From assembly GCA_946902875.1 (NCBI GenBank), contig OX336339.1, positions 21,669,349 through 21,733,348 of the forward strand: a DNA stretch of 64,000 nt. Direction: 5' to 3'. Both the position numbers and the translations under genes were made by a program. A model generated the notes under the pieces. The model had not been told where the DNA came from and ran no database searches. It saw only the letters and a program-made list of their open reading frames with translations. Of the stretch, positions 1 to 13,700 are shown one piece after another; the stretch's first letter is position 1, and every line of letters starts with the position of its first letter. The DNA comes from Nematopogon swammerdamellus (taxonomy: Eukaryota > Arthropoda > Insecta > Lepidoptera > Adelidae).

Positions 1-944
1 TTACTTTTGCTTCTGTGAAAGCAGAATACTCCTTCAATTTAGGATATAAACGTAAGATGTTAACCGTTCGGAAGACCCACCGACTACGTCAGTGGGAAGA
101 CCCGATTACCAATTCTGAACTGTGAATCGTCGATCTATAAAGTCACTTTTCGCCCATCCATAAAATCCTATATAAGATGGATCACCTGACCATATTCGCG
201 ATTTGAACCGCCGAGTGGGTGACACCATACGCTAAGCAACTTCTTATTGACACTAATGACAGAGTACCGAGGTACCAGATATAGGTGACGCTGTTGCACC
301 TATGTAGGTACCTATGCAATAAGCACCGTGATTGTGACTTGATGAACTTGCTGGAAATGCATATATGATGTGAAGACAGTTATCTGCCCGACTTTGGCTT
401 AGCTGTAGTACCTTAGCACATATGACTCAAATAGATTGAAGCTATGCTGTGATTGATATTCAGTTGCGTGGATACAGATACTAGAACTGATTTTAAATTA
501 AATTGCTTTCTGTTATGATAGTGTCCGTAAATAGTTTAAAAGCTTCTAAACTACAAGATTTCTGTTCTAATTAACCACAAACTTTCCAAAGTAAATCTTA
601 GAAAATCTCGTTGTTTCAGATTGCAGAAACGCGCGAAATTAGAAACTGCAAACACCAAGGCAACACCTTCACGTACCAGTAATTAAAAGTCATTGCATCG
701 CCCCCCGAAGTGTGTGGACACTCCACGCACATTTCGAAGCTCGGTGACAAAATACTTTCTCCAGTTGTCACCTGCCTCAGTACCGAGAGTATAGCGCTCG
801 AGTCGTGAGCCATGCGGCAGACACCCTGGAGTTCTCACGGAGAAACCGTGTGACGGAAAATCGCCTCCAGCGCCCGGGAGAAATGCTCTTTGTTCGAGAG
901 AAGATCTCGAGAGTCAAGATCACAGATGCTCACGACACGCCGAG
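1..944. other. Region upstream of the cadherin start codon
   Basis: No coding exon or recognisable repeat was found here. It must contain or lie next to the 5' untranslated region of the cadherin gene, but no convincing TATA box, initiator or splice structure could be fixed, so the transcription start is unknown. GC content rises after about 780, as expected near a first exon. Confidence 0.4.
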
Positions 945-1245
945 ATGAGCTCGGCAATGGCGCGGCGACCGCGGGCGGAGGAGCACACGGCGCCGAAAGT
1001 GCGGTTAAAGACTCAACAGCCTAGAGACAATGAAGGAGCAAGTGAAGCAATGACTGGAAGTGCAGTGTGGTGGCGCGGTGTGGTGAGGAATCGCCATCGC
1101 CAAAGGTTGCATAAGTTGCTCGTATGGTGGTTCGCGCTGACGTCTGTGCTGAAGGGAGCCGCGTGTAATCGCCCGCCGCGGTTTCTCATTGATGGACAGT
1201 CGGAAATAGTGATCCGCTTGAAGGAGGGCCCAGACACGCCAGTCG
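945..1245 (+). CDS. Cad87A: Cad87A exon 1 (start codon, signal sequence)
   Basis: Residues 1-100. The hydrophobic stretch LLVWWFALTSVL (about 58-69) ends in GAAC just before NRPPRF, which starts EC1. A second ATG at 1050 (residue 36) would place this signal closer to the N-terminus and may be the true start; the first ATG is given because the frame is open. The donor is gtgagt and the exon ends in phase 1. Confidence 0.8.
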
Positions 1246-4200
1246 GTGAGTTTTTAATTGTACTCGGCTGAGTCAGACTGAAGCGCACGCTCGTATTGAA
1301 ATCGACACCGGAATTGTGGACAGGTGGGTAGGGGACGGAACCCTTCCTGTTGCCGGGACAACCGCCGATGTAAACTTAGAGGGCTGCCACACCACAATAT
1401 ATTAAACATTTGCATGGTTGCATGTTAATGGTGGTCGTTCAGTCGTTAATTCATTAGTTTTCCTTTTTGGTGCACGAAAAACTATGATAATGGTGCGTCA
1501 TCAGTCCCTACCATAAACATTACCAGCCTATTGTTACAATTAATTGTACGGAAGTTTAAATGTTATAAGTAGTATTACACCGGTTTAGAATATAATTCAT
1601 TCATATAAATAACTTATCATAGCTACTCGCCTAAGCGAAAAATAAAAAATAAAACATTTCCACATATCGTCGGATGGTTTAAAACAAAGGCTCAGATTTC
1701 CGTTATAAGATCTTTCCCCACAAGAATCGGAGGCACGAGGAGAAGAAAGGAAATCGGCCTGGAAGACGGTGCACGGGGCCGGCATCTTCAAACCCGATGC
1801 AGATCGAAATGAGTACCTATGAAAAATATTTAAAAAAATTACTTTTACTCACGTACGGAGGGTTCCGTAGATCCGCTATACCATACCTGTCAAAAAATCA
1901 CATCTTTCAAACTATCTTTTGTCTGTCTCTGGCGCCATCTATTATTTAGTAGCGTGAATATGTACTAATCGATTCTTAGCATGTTTCTTGTATGAAGACC
2001 CCTTATTTTTTACTTTGGCTTTTTTTATTGGCTACATATATACATTTGTTGGCATATACGCCATCATAACACATATTCTGTGAAAATCTCAACCGCATAA
2101 TATACCTATTACGGTTCAAATGATAAAGTCCTAGGACGGACGAACGGACAGGCAGACAGACGGCGTGACAGTAATATGCTTCCGTATGGACGGAACCCTA
2201 AAAACATTTGATCAACTCTGTAAGAAATTTATATGTTATCTCTGTTCTGTACTCTATCTATCCTGAATAAAGTTTACTATCTACTATCAGGAACAAGTTT
2301 TTTTAAAGCGGGAGACTATAACAATCACGTCCGTTATTTCATGCAATTTATTTAATCAACTTATAGCTCTTAAATTCGGTCATGCATGCATAAAAATAGT
2401 TCAAGAAGGCCAGCGAATTCGATGTGCCTCTATTACATAAGAGCTTGCGACGAATTTATATAGTGAGTGAATAATACGTTCATATTCGCACTTACATAAA
2501 CTTCTTGTTGTGTTTTTCTGTTCCGCGTTAAAATTACTGCTGAAGTTTTCGCTCGCTCTTACGAAATTTGTGATTATGCAGCATTAGGAAAAAATCTAAT
2601 AGCATCACTTATAGTATCCGATGTCAACACAAGACAGATTACGGATACAATAATTGGAAATACCTTACCTATTCCCTCGTTAAGGATCTGGCCTATTCCA
2701 CGTAGGTACCTAGGTCTGTGCCTAGGTACCCACCCAGTTTGTACTTGTATAAGATCTTAGCGTGCAGATAATTTAGGCTTCGCAGGCCACGGAGAGAAAC
2801 TATGTCCTCTCTGCTCTTTGAATTAATAACTATCTTTTGCTTTCCTTCGTCGCAACTCGCAGTGCTCGCTAGAGATATTTAGGTAGGCATAATTAAATTG
2901 CCACACTCAAATCTTTTGCAACTACCTAATTATATCTCACAACATACGACTCTCAAACATCCAAAGGTTGACTGGGAGAAATCCCTGTAAGGGATAAGTC
3001 CGCCTTTGCCCCTCATGTAAATTACTTATCGTTTGTTACTGTAAAATATTTTGGAGCAATAAAGTATTTCTATCTATCTATCTACGTTACGCCCGCCTCG
3101 AACACAAACAACCGACAGGCACTGTTGAACGATTAAGTTTTTGCTTGCAGGTAGTCTCATTTACCGGCTGCGCGGAGTGGACCCAGATGGAGACCAGCTC
3201 AAGTTTGGTATCAGAGACCAATTAGGTAGTGATATTTTAAGACTAGAAGCCATTTCATCCAACGAAGTAAATATTTATTTAGCTAAGGAACTAGATAGAG
3301 AAGTAAGTATTATTGTTTACTTTTGGTTGTTTATTTTGTGTAAATATTGCAGTCTAAATATATCTACATTATAAAATTTGTAAATAAATGATTGCCCCCA
3401 GGCTAGAGACGAGTACGCATTCGTGCTCACATTGACAGACGGCCATCTCGGTGAAGGAAACTACATAACGCAAAGTTTTCTGCTATTAGTGGAAGATGTA
3501 AACGACAACGAACCGATATTCAAGCCTTATCCGTCAGCCATTACTGTAAGAGAGGATGCGTCGCCGGGGATTCTCACGACTGTCGAGGCTACGGACATGG
3601 ACGAGGGCGCGTATGGACAGGTAATTATTATAAATGTAACAATAGGTCGTTTATTTAATCTTACAATGTATGTCTTACACAGGAAGGAAGTTTTCTTGTT
3701 CGTTCCGTCATACGCATACCTATTCGTTCAAATAAGCCGCGCGCGCGTAACGGTCGCGTTCTGCAGACCTTGGTGTCAGCCTTGTGTCAGTTAGCGCCAT
3801 TAGCGCAAACTCAGGTTTACAGTATGGTAGGTCGGTAGTGAGTGTAGTGAGTGAGTAGGTAATTATTATGTTTATTTTTATTTCGTCAATATTGACAGTG
3901 CATCACAAGAATATGAAAACATAAAATAAGATTTTAGGTCAATAAAATTATTATATCAATACGAACTCATCACATCACTAAGCTATCTACATTTCCAACG
4001 GTATACCACATGTCATACAAATAATTCACTATGTGGTGTAAGAAAGAGCTGAGCGCGTGTTTGGCTCGCCGCCGCTAATAATATTTTTTTGCGTTTTTCG
4101 AGATTACGAGAAGAATTACAACGGACGAAGCTCTATGGTTAATAAATAACCTTTGTCTGTCCCGAAGAGACAAAAAAAAACAAAAAAAAAGTACTGTCAC

Positions 4201-4675
4201 TGTCAAGTGTCACAAACAAAAATTGCGTGATTATTTTTGGGAATGTTAAAACCTTTTACGAAATAATGTACATTACGAAAATTAATGAGTAATTTTTTTA
4301 TTTTCTCCCTACATTTTCATATTATTTAAATTTTTCTTAATATTGCAAATTATTTTTCCGCAAAAATCCATCAATAAAATCCATTTCCAAACATTCACAG
4401 GTAGTCTACAGTCTCCAAGAGCTCGACGGTGAAGTGGACAGTTTCTCCGTGTCTACTGCGAACGGGCGCGGAGTGGTAAGGCTGACGAGACGGTTGGACT
4501 ACGAGAGGAAGTCTCTGTACCAGCTGCGGGTGCTCGCCACTGATCGTGCTAACCAGGGCCGGGTGAATACTGGTACTGCTGCTATACTGATCAAGGTATG
4601 GCAAAATATTAAATCTATAACAAAAATAGTACAAAATCCCTTTGTCTAGTGTTTTCACTTTAATTCTATGTCTAT

Positions 4676-4707
<32 letters not shown>

Positions 4708-7700
4708 CTGTCAGTAACCTTCTGCCTCCGACTATATATACTTACCCCCCCCCCTCCACTTTCATGCCGAAAATTGGGTACATAATCTCAAATATTTAGT
4801 AAAATAATAAAGTCAGATCAAATAACTCTATCTTCCTGCACTAATAGCCAATGAAATTACCTACGAAACGATGTAAAACAAGTGAGGAATTACATATTTA
4901 GAAGCACAGATAGATTTTTTGAACTTCAGGAAAAACAAAACACGCGCAAAATTTTTCCCAAATTTTCCTAAGCTAAAATTGCCAAATTACCCTATGCAAA
5001 TCATATATCAATGTGTAGATCATTCCACAAATTCAAAGAGTTCATTACACACTTAGTTCACGAAGGTGTTTTGGGCTGACATCACGAACGTTGTAGGTTA
5101 GCCAACCGTGTCAATTTCCATAAAAAAAAAAACAGTTTTATTCAGTACCTATATCCTACAACAATGTATTTAGAAAGTGGCCATAAAAAATATTAAATAT
5201 ATAAATTTAGGTAGGTACATTAATTTGTTAAGAATCATTTCAGTATAGGTAATAGGTGTGTTATGTTTTTTTTTTACTTTATTTATGCATGTAGGTATGT
5301 CCATATAAAAATGTATTGTTAGTTAACTAGGCCACTACTGGAGGCATGGTAATGTTATTTATTACTAAATTATCATCAATGCATAACATCATAATCACTC
5401 AGTGGTGGGGTCGGATCATAAGAACCATAAGCACACCTGGGTGCAGTCAGTGGATGGATGGGTGACCGCTCGACCGTTGGAGGCTGACCGTGATTCGGAT
5501 TCCACGTAAAACTGTAGGTCCCTTCCCTTCTCACCTTACTAGGTGGTAGAGTTTAATCCGCCAGGATTGTTACCACTGCACTGAATAAAAGGTTGGTTGA
5601 AAACGGCTATTTAAGCAGTTCGTGTTTTCCGTTCAGTTCAGTGTACCCGGCACGACCGAACGGAAGCACTGACATGACACCTATTTCACCAAGGTGTTAT
5701 GGGCTAACATCACGGATGCAATAGGTGATGTAGCCATCCGTGTCAGTTTCCATTAAAAATAAATTATAGTACTTATAGTAGTTTTTTGCGTTCAATAATT
5801 ATTATGGCAAATAATTCGACTATTACCATGTAGGGAACACCGAATAATAGCAAACCGATTATTCGCCATAGCCAATATTGCGGCATCTCTATTGTTATGT
5901 TGTTGTTGAAGGTACTGGATGTGGAGGACCAGCCTCCTGAGTTTGTGATTGCGGCTCCTGTCACCAGGATCAGTGAAGATGCTCCTGTCGGGACATCTGT
6001 CTTGCAAGGTATTTTCTTTTTTCTATTTTTTTAACCTCTTATTATGCGTAGGTACTCACCTTGGCTTCCACGCCATTTTCGCCCGTCGCGACTTTGAGCG
6101 CCGACTTTGGCATAAACCCAGATATTTCGTAAACTAATGAAGTTAGATCAATAACTCTCTTGGAACAGAATGTCAATGAAATTACCTTCAAAATGATGAA
6201 ATTAATCTTCGTCAATCGTAAAGAAAAAAAATTATTAAAAGCAGTGTCAGTAAATGGGTCGCAGACGGTGTATGATACACCACCACAAGACATAATTTTA
6301 CAATGACAGCATTACTTTATGTTACTTTTGTACCGTGTGGGGCCGGTACTTTAAAAGAATAGCCCCACTGCATCTCTCCACGTGTATGTCGTAAAAGGCG
6401 ACTAAGGGATATGACTCCCTTCTTATATTACTAGGTGGTACCAGTTTGGTACCAGGTTGGTACCACCGCACTGAATGAAACGTCGGTCGAAACGGCTATG
6501 TAAATAGTTTGTGTTTTCCGTCCAGTTCAGTGTAGCCGGCACGACCGAAGGGAAGCACTGACGTGGCACCAAATTCATCCGGTGTTATGGGCTGACATCA
6601 CGGATGTTGTAGGTGATGTAGCCAACCGTGTCAGTTTCCATAAAAAAAAAAATGTACGTAATAGTTTTTATTACAACCACATATTAAACCTGCCTATCCT
6701 ATTATACAGGGTGGCCCAGTTATAGGGGTCCAAACATTTTTTTTTAAATGGAGGACATCATGTTGACTCATTTAAAAAAAAACAATAATTCCGCGAAAAT
6801 CAATAGTTTAGAAGTTATGATTTTTTTTAACTTTTTTTTTAATTTCTCTGTTTTAGTCACATAAACCGCTCTAGTTGGATATCTATTCCACAAAATCGAA
6901 TAAAATTTGGTATGAAAGTAGAGGAGACATGTAGTTAGTACGTAATGAATAGTTTTTAGGTTTACTCCTAGACTGTACTGTTGATATAGCCCTTACAGTG
7001 AATTTTTGTTCAGTTTACATTAAAACTGATCAATTTTTGAAAAATCACTGAAAAAAAGAGTACTACCGGAGATTTGCCCATGCCCTTAAAAACTACCTAT
7101 ACATATCACAATTCTCCAGACCAAAAATTGTAGTGGTATTACAATTGTAACATATTCAAAATTAACATCATTTGTACAAAGTCACTACAATAAAAAGTGC
7201 CGATTACCTCAATTTTTAAAATCTTATTTTTTTTTTCATTACTAAACAGTTTTTTATGTGTAGATTAGCGATGTTAGAGACAGGTTTGTGAATAATGTGA
7301 AATTGTAGTTGAACTAACGTTGTGAAAAAAATCTGATTTTAAAAATTAAGGTAATCGTCACTCTTTATTGTAGTGACTTTGTACAAATGATGTTAATTTT
7401 GAATATGTTGCAATTGTAACACCACTACAATTTTTGGTCTGGCTAATTGTGATATGTATAGGTAGTTTTTAAGGGCATGGGCAAATCTCCGGTAGTACTT
7501 TTTTTTCACAGTGATTTTTAAAAAATTTATCAGTTTTAATGTAAACTGAACAAAAATTCACTGAAAGGGCTATAGCAACAGTACAGTCTAGGATTAAACC
7601 TAAAAACTATTCATTACGTACTAGCTACATGTCTCCTCTACTTCCATACCAAATTTTATTCGATTTTGTGGAATAGATATCCAACTAGAGCGGTTTATGT

Positions 7701-10700
7701 GACTAAAATAGAGAAATTTCAAAAAAGTTTGAAAAAATCATAACTTCTAAACTATTGATTTTCGCGGAACTAATGTTTCTTTCAAATGAGTCAATATGAT
7801 GTCCTCCATCTAAAAAAAATTTTGGACCACTATAACTGGGCCACCCTGTATTATATTTAGAATGCGTAGTTCAGAATTGCGCACGATAAGAAAATTTTCA
7901 CAATTTAAATTGTAGAAGTGAGACAAAGTGTGCAAACAAATTAGGCAAGCATACCAGAATACCAGAAATTTTTTTTTCATAAATCTCGGGTTACTTTGGG
8001 GGGGAAGGGTTCGGCTTTTGTCACTTCAGATCACTAGGGAGGTGTCCAAAATTAGCCTAAAATCTTAAGAAATTATAAAGTAGTTTCAAAATTGCATTTT
8101 GATGTAAGTCAAAATTTGGTGAGATATATGCTCTTCTAAAGTCGTAAAAATTTTGTTTTGGACACCTACTGGCTAAGCTTAAGTGGCAGTGGGCTGGGTA
8201 CGGCTGGAAAGACGAGACGACAACCGTTGGAGTAACCGTGTCCTACACTGGCGGCCATGGACAGGAAAATGGAGTATGGGATGACAATCCGCCAGGTAGG
8301 ACGACGACATAAAGTATTTCTGCGGAAAGCTTTGGATCCATACCGCTAAAGGTCGGGAGGGCTGGGGCTAAATTGGAGAGGCGTGTGTCCAGCAGTCGAC
8401 GCTTATACGCTGACGGACTGACTAACGCACAGACTGGAGATGTTGCATTTGAATTATAAAAATAATTGATGCTAAGCTTGTCACTTTCTTGATCCTGTTT
8501 ACAGTTCGCGCTGTCGACGGGGACCGAGGCATCAACAACCGCATCTCCTACAGCATCATCAGCGGGGGCGAGGAGCATTTCGACATCGACAGTAGCTCCG
8601 GAACTCTTTACACCATCAACCCGCTCGACAGGGAGGACCGCTCTGGGAGCAATGGCGCTTACATACTTGAGATATTGGTATTTCTAATGCTAGCTCATTT
8701 TTATTAGGGTTCCGAATCCATGCGGAAGCCTTTATTAAGCCTACGCTGTCCGTCTGTCTGTCTGTCTGTCTGTCTGTCTTCTTCTTTTGTATCACATATC
8801 ATTGTATTTCTTTTCAAATTTAGTTCTTTTATTATTTTCTTTGCTTGCAGAATTGTATATTTTTATGTATATACTTCAAAACACACATCTTCTAATATAT
8901 TTCGACTTAAGTCGTCTTAATTGTTAAATTCCTTTCTCTTTCATTATATATGGTACCTATCAGCGGCGACTCCTTTCAGTTGGCGAGGTTGGCGCCGCCA
9001 AACCAAATAAAATGAATGACACCATTAATACAGAAGTATGAAGCTAAAATAAATGTGAAAAAATATCGGAGTTATATTATTTATATCATACATAATATAA
9101 CCCACGATTAATAAGATAAAACGTCAATCCCGTACCCGTTACATAATTTGAAATTTTTGCGCGCCTCAAACGCGGGCAACGACGAATGACGACACATCAA
9201 GGCATTCATTGGCCGGTTGGCTACATTTTGAAGCGCCATCGTATTCCATACAAGGCGGAAGCGGCCGAATGTCCCCCCTGTCCCGCGCGGACCCGCTGCT
9301 CAGCCTTTCGAGTTGGCGCAGCGGGGAGTGCATTTAGTGACGCGGTAGCGAGTAGAGCGACTAGCGAGCGAGCTAGGTGTGTGTGTGTGTTGCGTGTGTG
9401 GGTGTGTGTGCGCTGCGACCACACGACGAGTATTCTTGTGCTGTGCGACGTGCGATGCGATGCGACTATTATAGCGAGCTAGGCTAGGTGTGTTGTGTGC
9501 GCGTGTGTGTGCGCTTTTGGCTCGCGAGTTGATAGCTCATACCTATATTCCGTTATGTAGGTATGGACTTTGTATGGATGAATCCTGTGCAGTGTTGTTA
9601 AATTTAAAGTGATTTATTGGTAATTATAATGGCAAACTCCTACCGAGCTATCTACGGAGCACTCAAGGACAAGAGAGACTCCGTAATTTGGCACTCTTTT
9701 CTGTGGAAAAGGAGTTCCTAACAAAATTGAGGAACAAAGAAGATTTTCACGATCGAGTTATCGAAAATTTCTTGTCTGTGGAACGAAGAGTGGACTTCAT
9801 GTACAAATAAAATGTAACAATCAAGCTTGTATGCCTGTCTCGTCATCGTCGTGCGTGCCAGAGGGGACGTCGCTGTTGTCGGCTGCAACTCGACTGCTTT
9901 GACACATATTATGTAGGTACATATTATCTACAGACAAAAAAATCGTAAGTGAGAAAAATAAATCATTTAAACTAAATATTATAAACTGTCTATACCTATC
10001 GTAATCGTCTTTCAGTTTTTGAACTCATTGTTGTAGAAATAAATTAACGCGTAGGTACCTAAGTTATGAAATTATGAAAAAGAAATTCCTTAGCCAGAGC
10101 CAACCCAATATTTAGGACCAGGAGTCGCCACTGGTACCTATCACTTTTATGATAGGTAATCACAGTGAAGAAAAATTTACAAGAGGTTTCACTGGAAACG
10201 ATAGTGGTTACATTATATATTTACTTCACTGTACTAAATGTTCATCAAATTATTCTTGCCTGTGTGTTTGGAGAACTTAATTAATATTAAACTTGTTTCG
10301 ATTAACTGACCTAAGTATGTGTCTACCTAACTTAGTTAACCAACTCACATAGTTTGAGTGAGTATTGATGGAATTGGTTGAATGAAAAGTGAGGTGAATT
10401 TTTTTTCTCACAGGCGACAGAAGAATCTCGCTCGGTGTCCCCTCTCCCCAGCACGAGTACGGAAGTGACGATCATCGTGACGGACATCAACGATGAGAAG
10501 CCGCAGTTCCGTAGCTCCCGCTACGTGTGCGAAGTGCCCGAGAACGCTCAGCAGAACACTCCGCTCACCTTCCTGCAGGATGCTATACCGGAGGTGTTTG
10601 ACTATGATCAGGTGACTAATGCAGTAGTTACTTTTTTAGTAGTGCTTTGTGTTTATTTTCAACTACATTTTGCTGATTCCCCCTGGGCATGTCCCTAGAT

Positions 10701-13700
10701 TCAGGTGGTCCATAGTTGTGTCAAGTTCGGAGACTCGTAATGCTGTTTGGTGGTTCATAATAATTATGAACCAGCAAATGCAAAATTATTTTGCAACTAA
10801 GCTAGACTGATTAAAACACAAGTATTTGTCAGTATAAGATGTGTCGAGATTATTAGGGTTCCGTATCCGGTACGGGACTCTATTACTAAGCCTACGCCGT
10901 TTGTCTGTCCGTCCGTCCGTCTGTCCGTCTGTCCGAGGGTTTTATCACTTGAACCGTAATAAGTAGCCCGTTGAAATTTTCAAAGAATATGTGTTATGGC
11001 CAATATAGGTAACAACAAATAATAAAAATAGGAAAAAGTAAAAAATTCACCATAAAGCGCGCCCATTTACCGAATAGAGTATGAAGCATTTTAACTAATC
11101 ATGACATTTATTTAACTAATATGAAGCAGTTCATAACACACCATAGATGGTGTGAGTTGCACTAACCATGACATGGCGATAAGGAATCCTCGGTGCGCGA
11201 GTTCGACTCGCACTTGATTGGTTTTATTTCTAGACTAGATAGTAGACACCCTTTTAGAGACCCTTTAGAAATTTTATAGACTAGTTAGTAGAGACCCTCT
11301 AATCTCGGCACAGTGGTGACCCAAATGTGATCTAAGTATATCTGTCATTTTTAGTGACTAACTTTTAAGTTAAAAAAAATTATATTCAGTACTGACAGAA
11401 AAATATTGACAATATTAAAGTATGTGTCATAAATTGTGTATGAAATGTTTTATTTTTTATTTCAGGGTAAAAATGGAACATTTGAGCTATACTTGGAAGG
11501 GGACAACGGTGTGTTTGACGTGACGCCATTCCGAGGCATCAATGAAGCATCATTTCTGGTCCGTGTAAATGACCCGAGCCCTTTGGACTACGAGAGGGTT
11601 ACCGTCATGAATTTTAGTCTGGTCGCTAAGGAGGTGGTCGCTAATGACCCTAAAATGAGGTTAGTTTGACCAATGAAAAATTAACATTATTAGTAATTAT
11701 GTCTTTTTCTACATTTGGATATAAGTAAGTCTGTGTAACTCTCACTGATTTACAAGAAAAAAAAAATGCTGAAATAGTAGTGTGAGTACCTGACACGATT
11801 GACTGACAGCATTTCTAGGTACTCAGACACGCTGACTGACTATATAAAAAACCGGCCAAGTGCGAGTCAGACTAACGCACCGAGGTTTCTCCACCACAAA
11901 AAAAAATGTTGAAAAAACATGTTTCTTGTATGGGGTCCCCCTTTTATTTTTTACTTTTTCTTTATATTATATTTGTTCTTATATCCGCCACAACAACACA
12001 TATTCTGTGAAAATTTCAATAGGATACCTAACCTATTACGGTTCCAAAAATACAGGCTTCCGTACGCGGTACGGAAACCTAAAAAGATCCATGGCAGTGT
12101 AATCCTAGATGTGTTGTTTCGTTTTTACACTAGTTTTTACACTTGTACCGTGTGGGGCCGGTACTTTAAAACAATAGCCCCACTGCATCTCCCCCCGTGT
12201 ATGTCGTAAAAGGCGACTAAGGGTTATGACTCCCTTCTTATACTACTAGGTGGTAGGGTTTAACCCGCCCGGGTTGACCACCGCACTGAATGAAAGGTCG
12301 GTCGAAACGGCTAAGTCAGTCAGTTTCCATAAAAAAAAAAGTTTGCATACCTACACCTAATACTTAACCGTTCGTAGCCAGTGTAAAACTGTAGATACCT
12401 TCCCTTGCCTCTTACTGTCCAGTAGAGCCAGCTATCCAAAGGGAAGTTCCGGTTTGGTACAAACCTTCTGGAAGGTGATATTGGCTGGTAGGAGCATGTG
12501 CTATGGTCCCTCTGATTCAGCCGCCCATACCATACCATCCGCCGGGTGGTACGCCGACATCAAGTACGTCGACGGAAAGCAGTGTTCCGTACCGCTGAAT
12601 GCCGGGAGGACTTTTTGCTTGACACTTACTTAATTGTATATTTTCTTTATTGTTTCATCAAGATATCTGAAGGGTATTTAAAAAAATCTGTTAAGTGTGA
12701 GTTTTACTCGCGCACGGAGGTTTCCGTATCTATCCGCTATTATCTGCCTATCTTTTGTCTTTCAACAATGCAATGTATGGAAGCCTGTGGCACCATCTAT
12801 TATTCAGTAGTGTGACTAATCGATTTTTCGGACGTTTGTTGCATGGGAGCCCCCTTAATTTTTAACATTTACTTTTTTTATTATTTGTTGTTATATCCGC
12901 CATAGTAACACATATTCTGTGAAAACTTCAATGGGCTACCTATTACGGTTCAAGAGATACGGCCCTCGGACAGACGGACGGATGAACGGACGGCGGAAGC
13001 TTAGTAATAGGCTTCCGTACGGGATACGGAAACCTAAAAAAGAAACTTTGCAAGGTAAAAGCAAATGTTAACCTAAAATCTTTACGTCACTTGTAGCATC
13101 GTCCCGATCACAGTGCACATTCGAGACGAGAACGACAATCACCCCGAGTTCACAGAGACCACATACACCGCTTCCGTCCCCGAGAACTGCGGCGTGGGAG
13201 CCACGGTGGCCTGGGTGCAGGCCCTCGATCAAGACTCAGATAATTACGGCACGAGGGGCATCCGGTATACCAACCTGAGCGGCAGTATCGCTAACCTGTG
13301 AGTGTTTTTATACAACCTGTTTGTACGGTGCGTTGCCCAGCACTTGAAAAGAATAGGGCCACTGTATCTCTCCCCATGCATGTCTTAATAAGGATGCCAT
13401 ACTAAAGGACGACAAACTAACCCCCTCCACCTTGGAACAGTCCTTCCATAATCGTGCAGCGAGTAACTGCCATCTTTTGCTCTTCCTAAACCAGACCGAA
13501 GGCTGGCTCGGAAGCTTATCAACCTGGCCCGGGCTAAGCTAAGAATAGCCGTTGGCCTGATGAGCGGCCACTGCTCACTAAATAAACATCTACACACCAT
13601 AGGCATTACGGATAGTCCACTATGCAGAGGATGCTTGGCAACTGATGAAACGGCCGAGCATGTTTTGTTAGAGTGCAGTGTGCTTGACAACCAACGAAGG

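Noticed and set aside
945..1288. Antisense 91-codon ORF over cadherin exon 1
   Set aside because: It is a shadow of the GC-rich coding exon, without recognisable motifs or splice signals.
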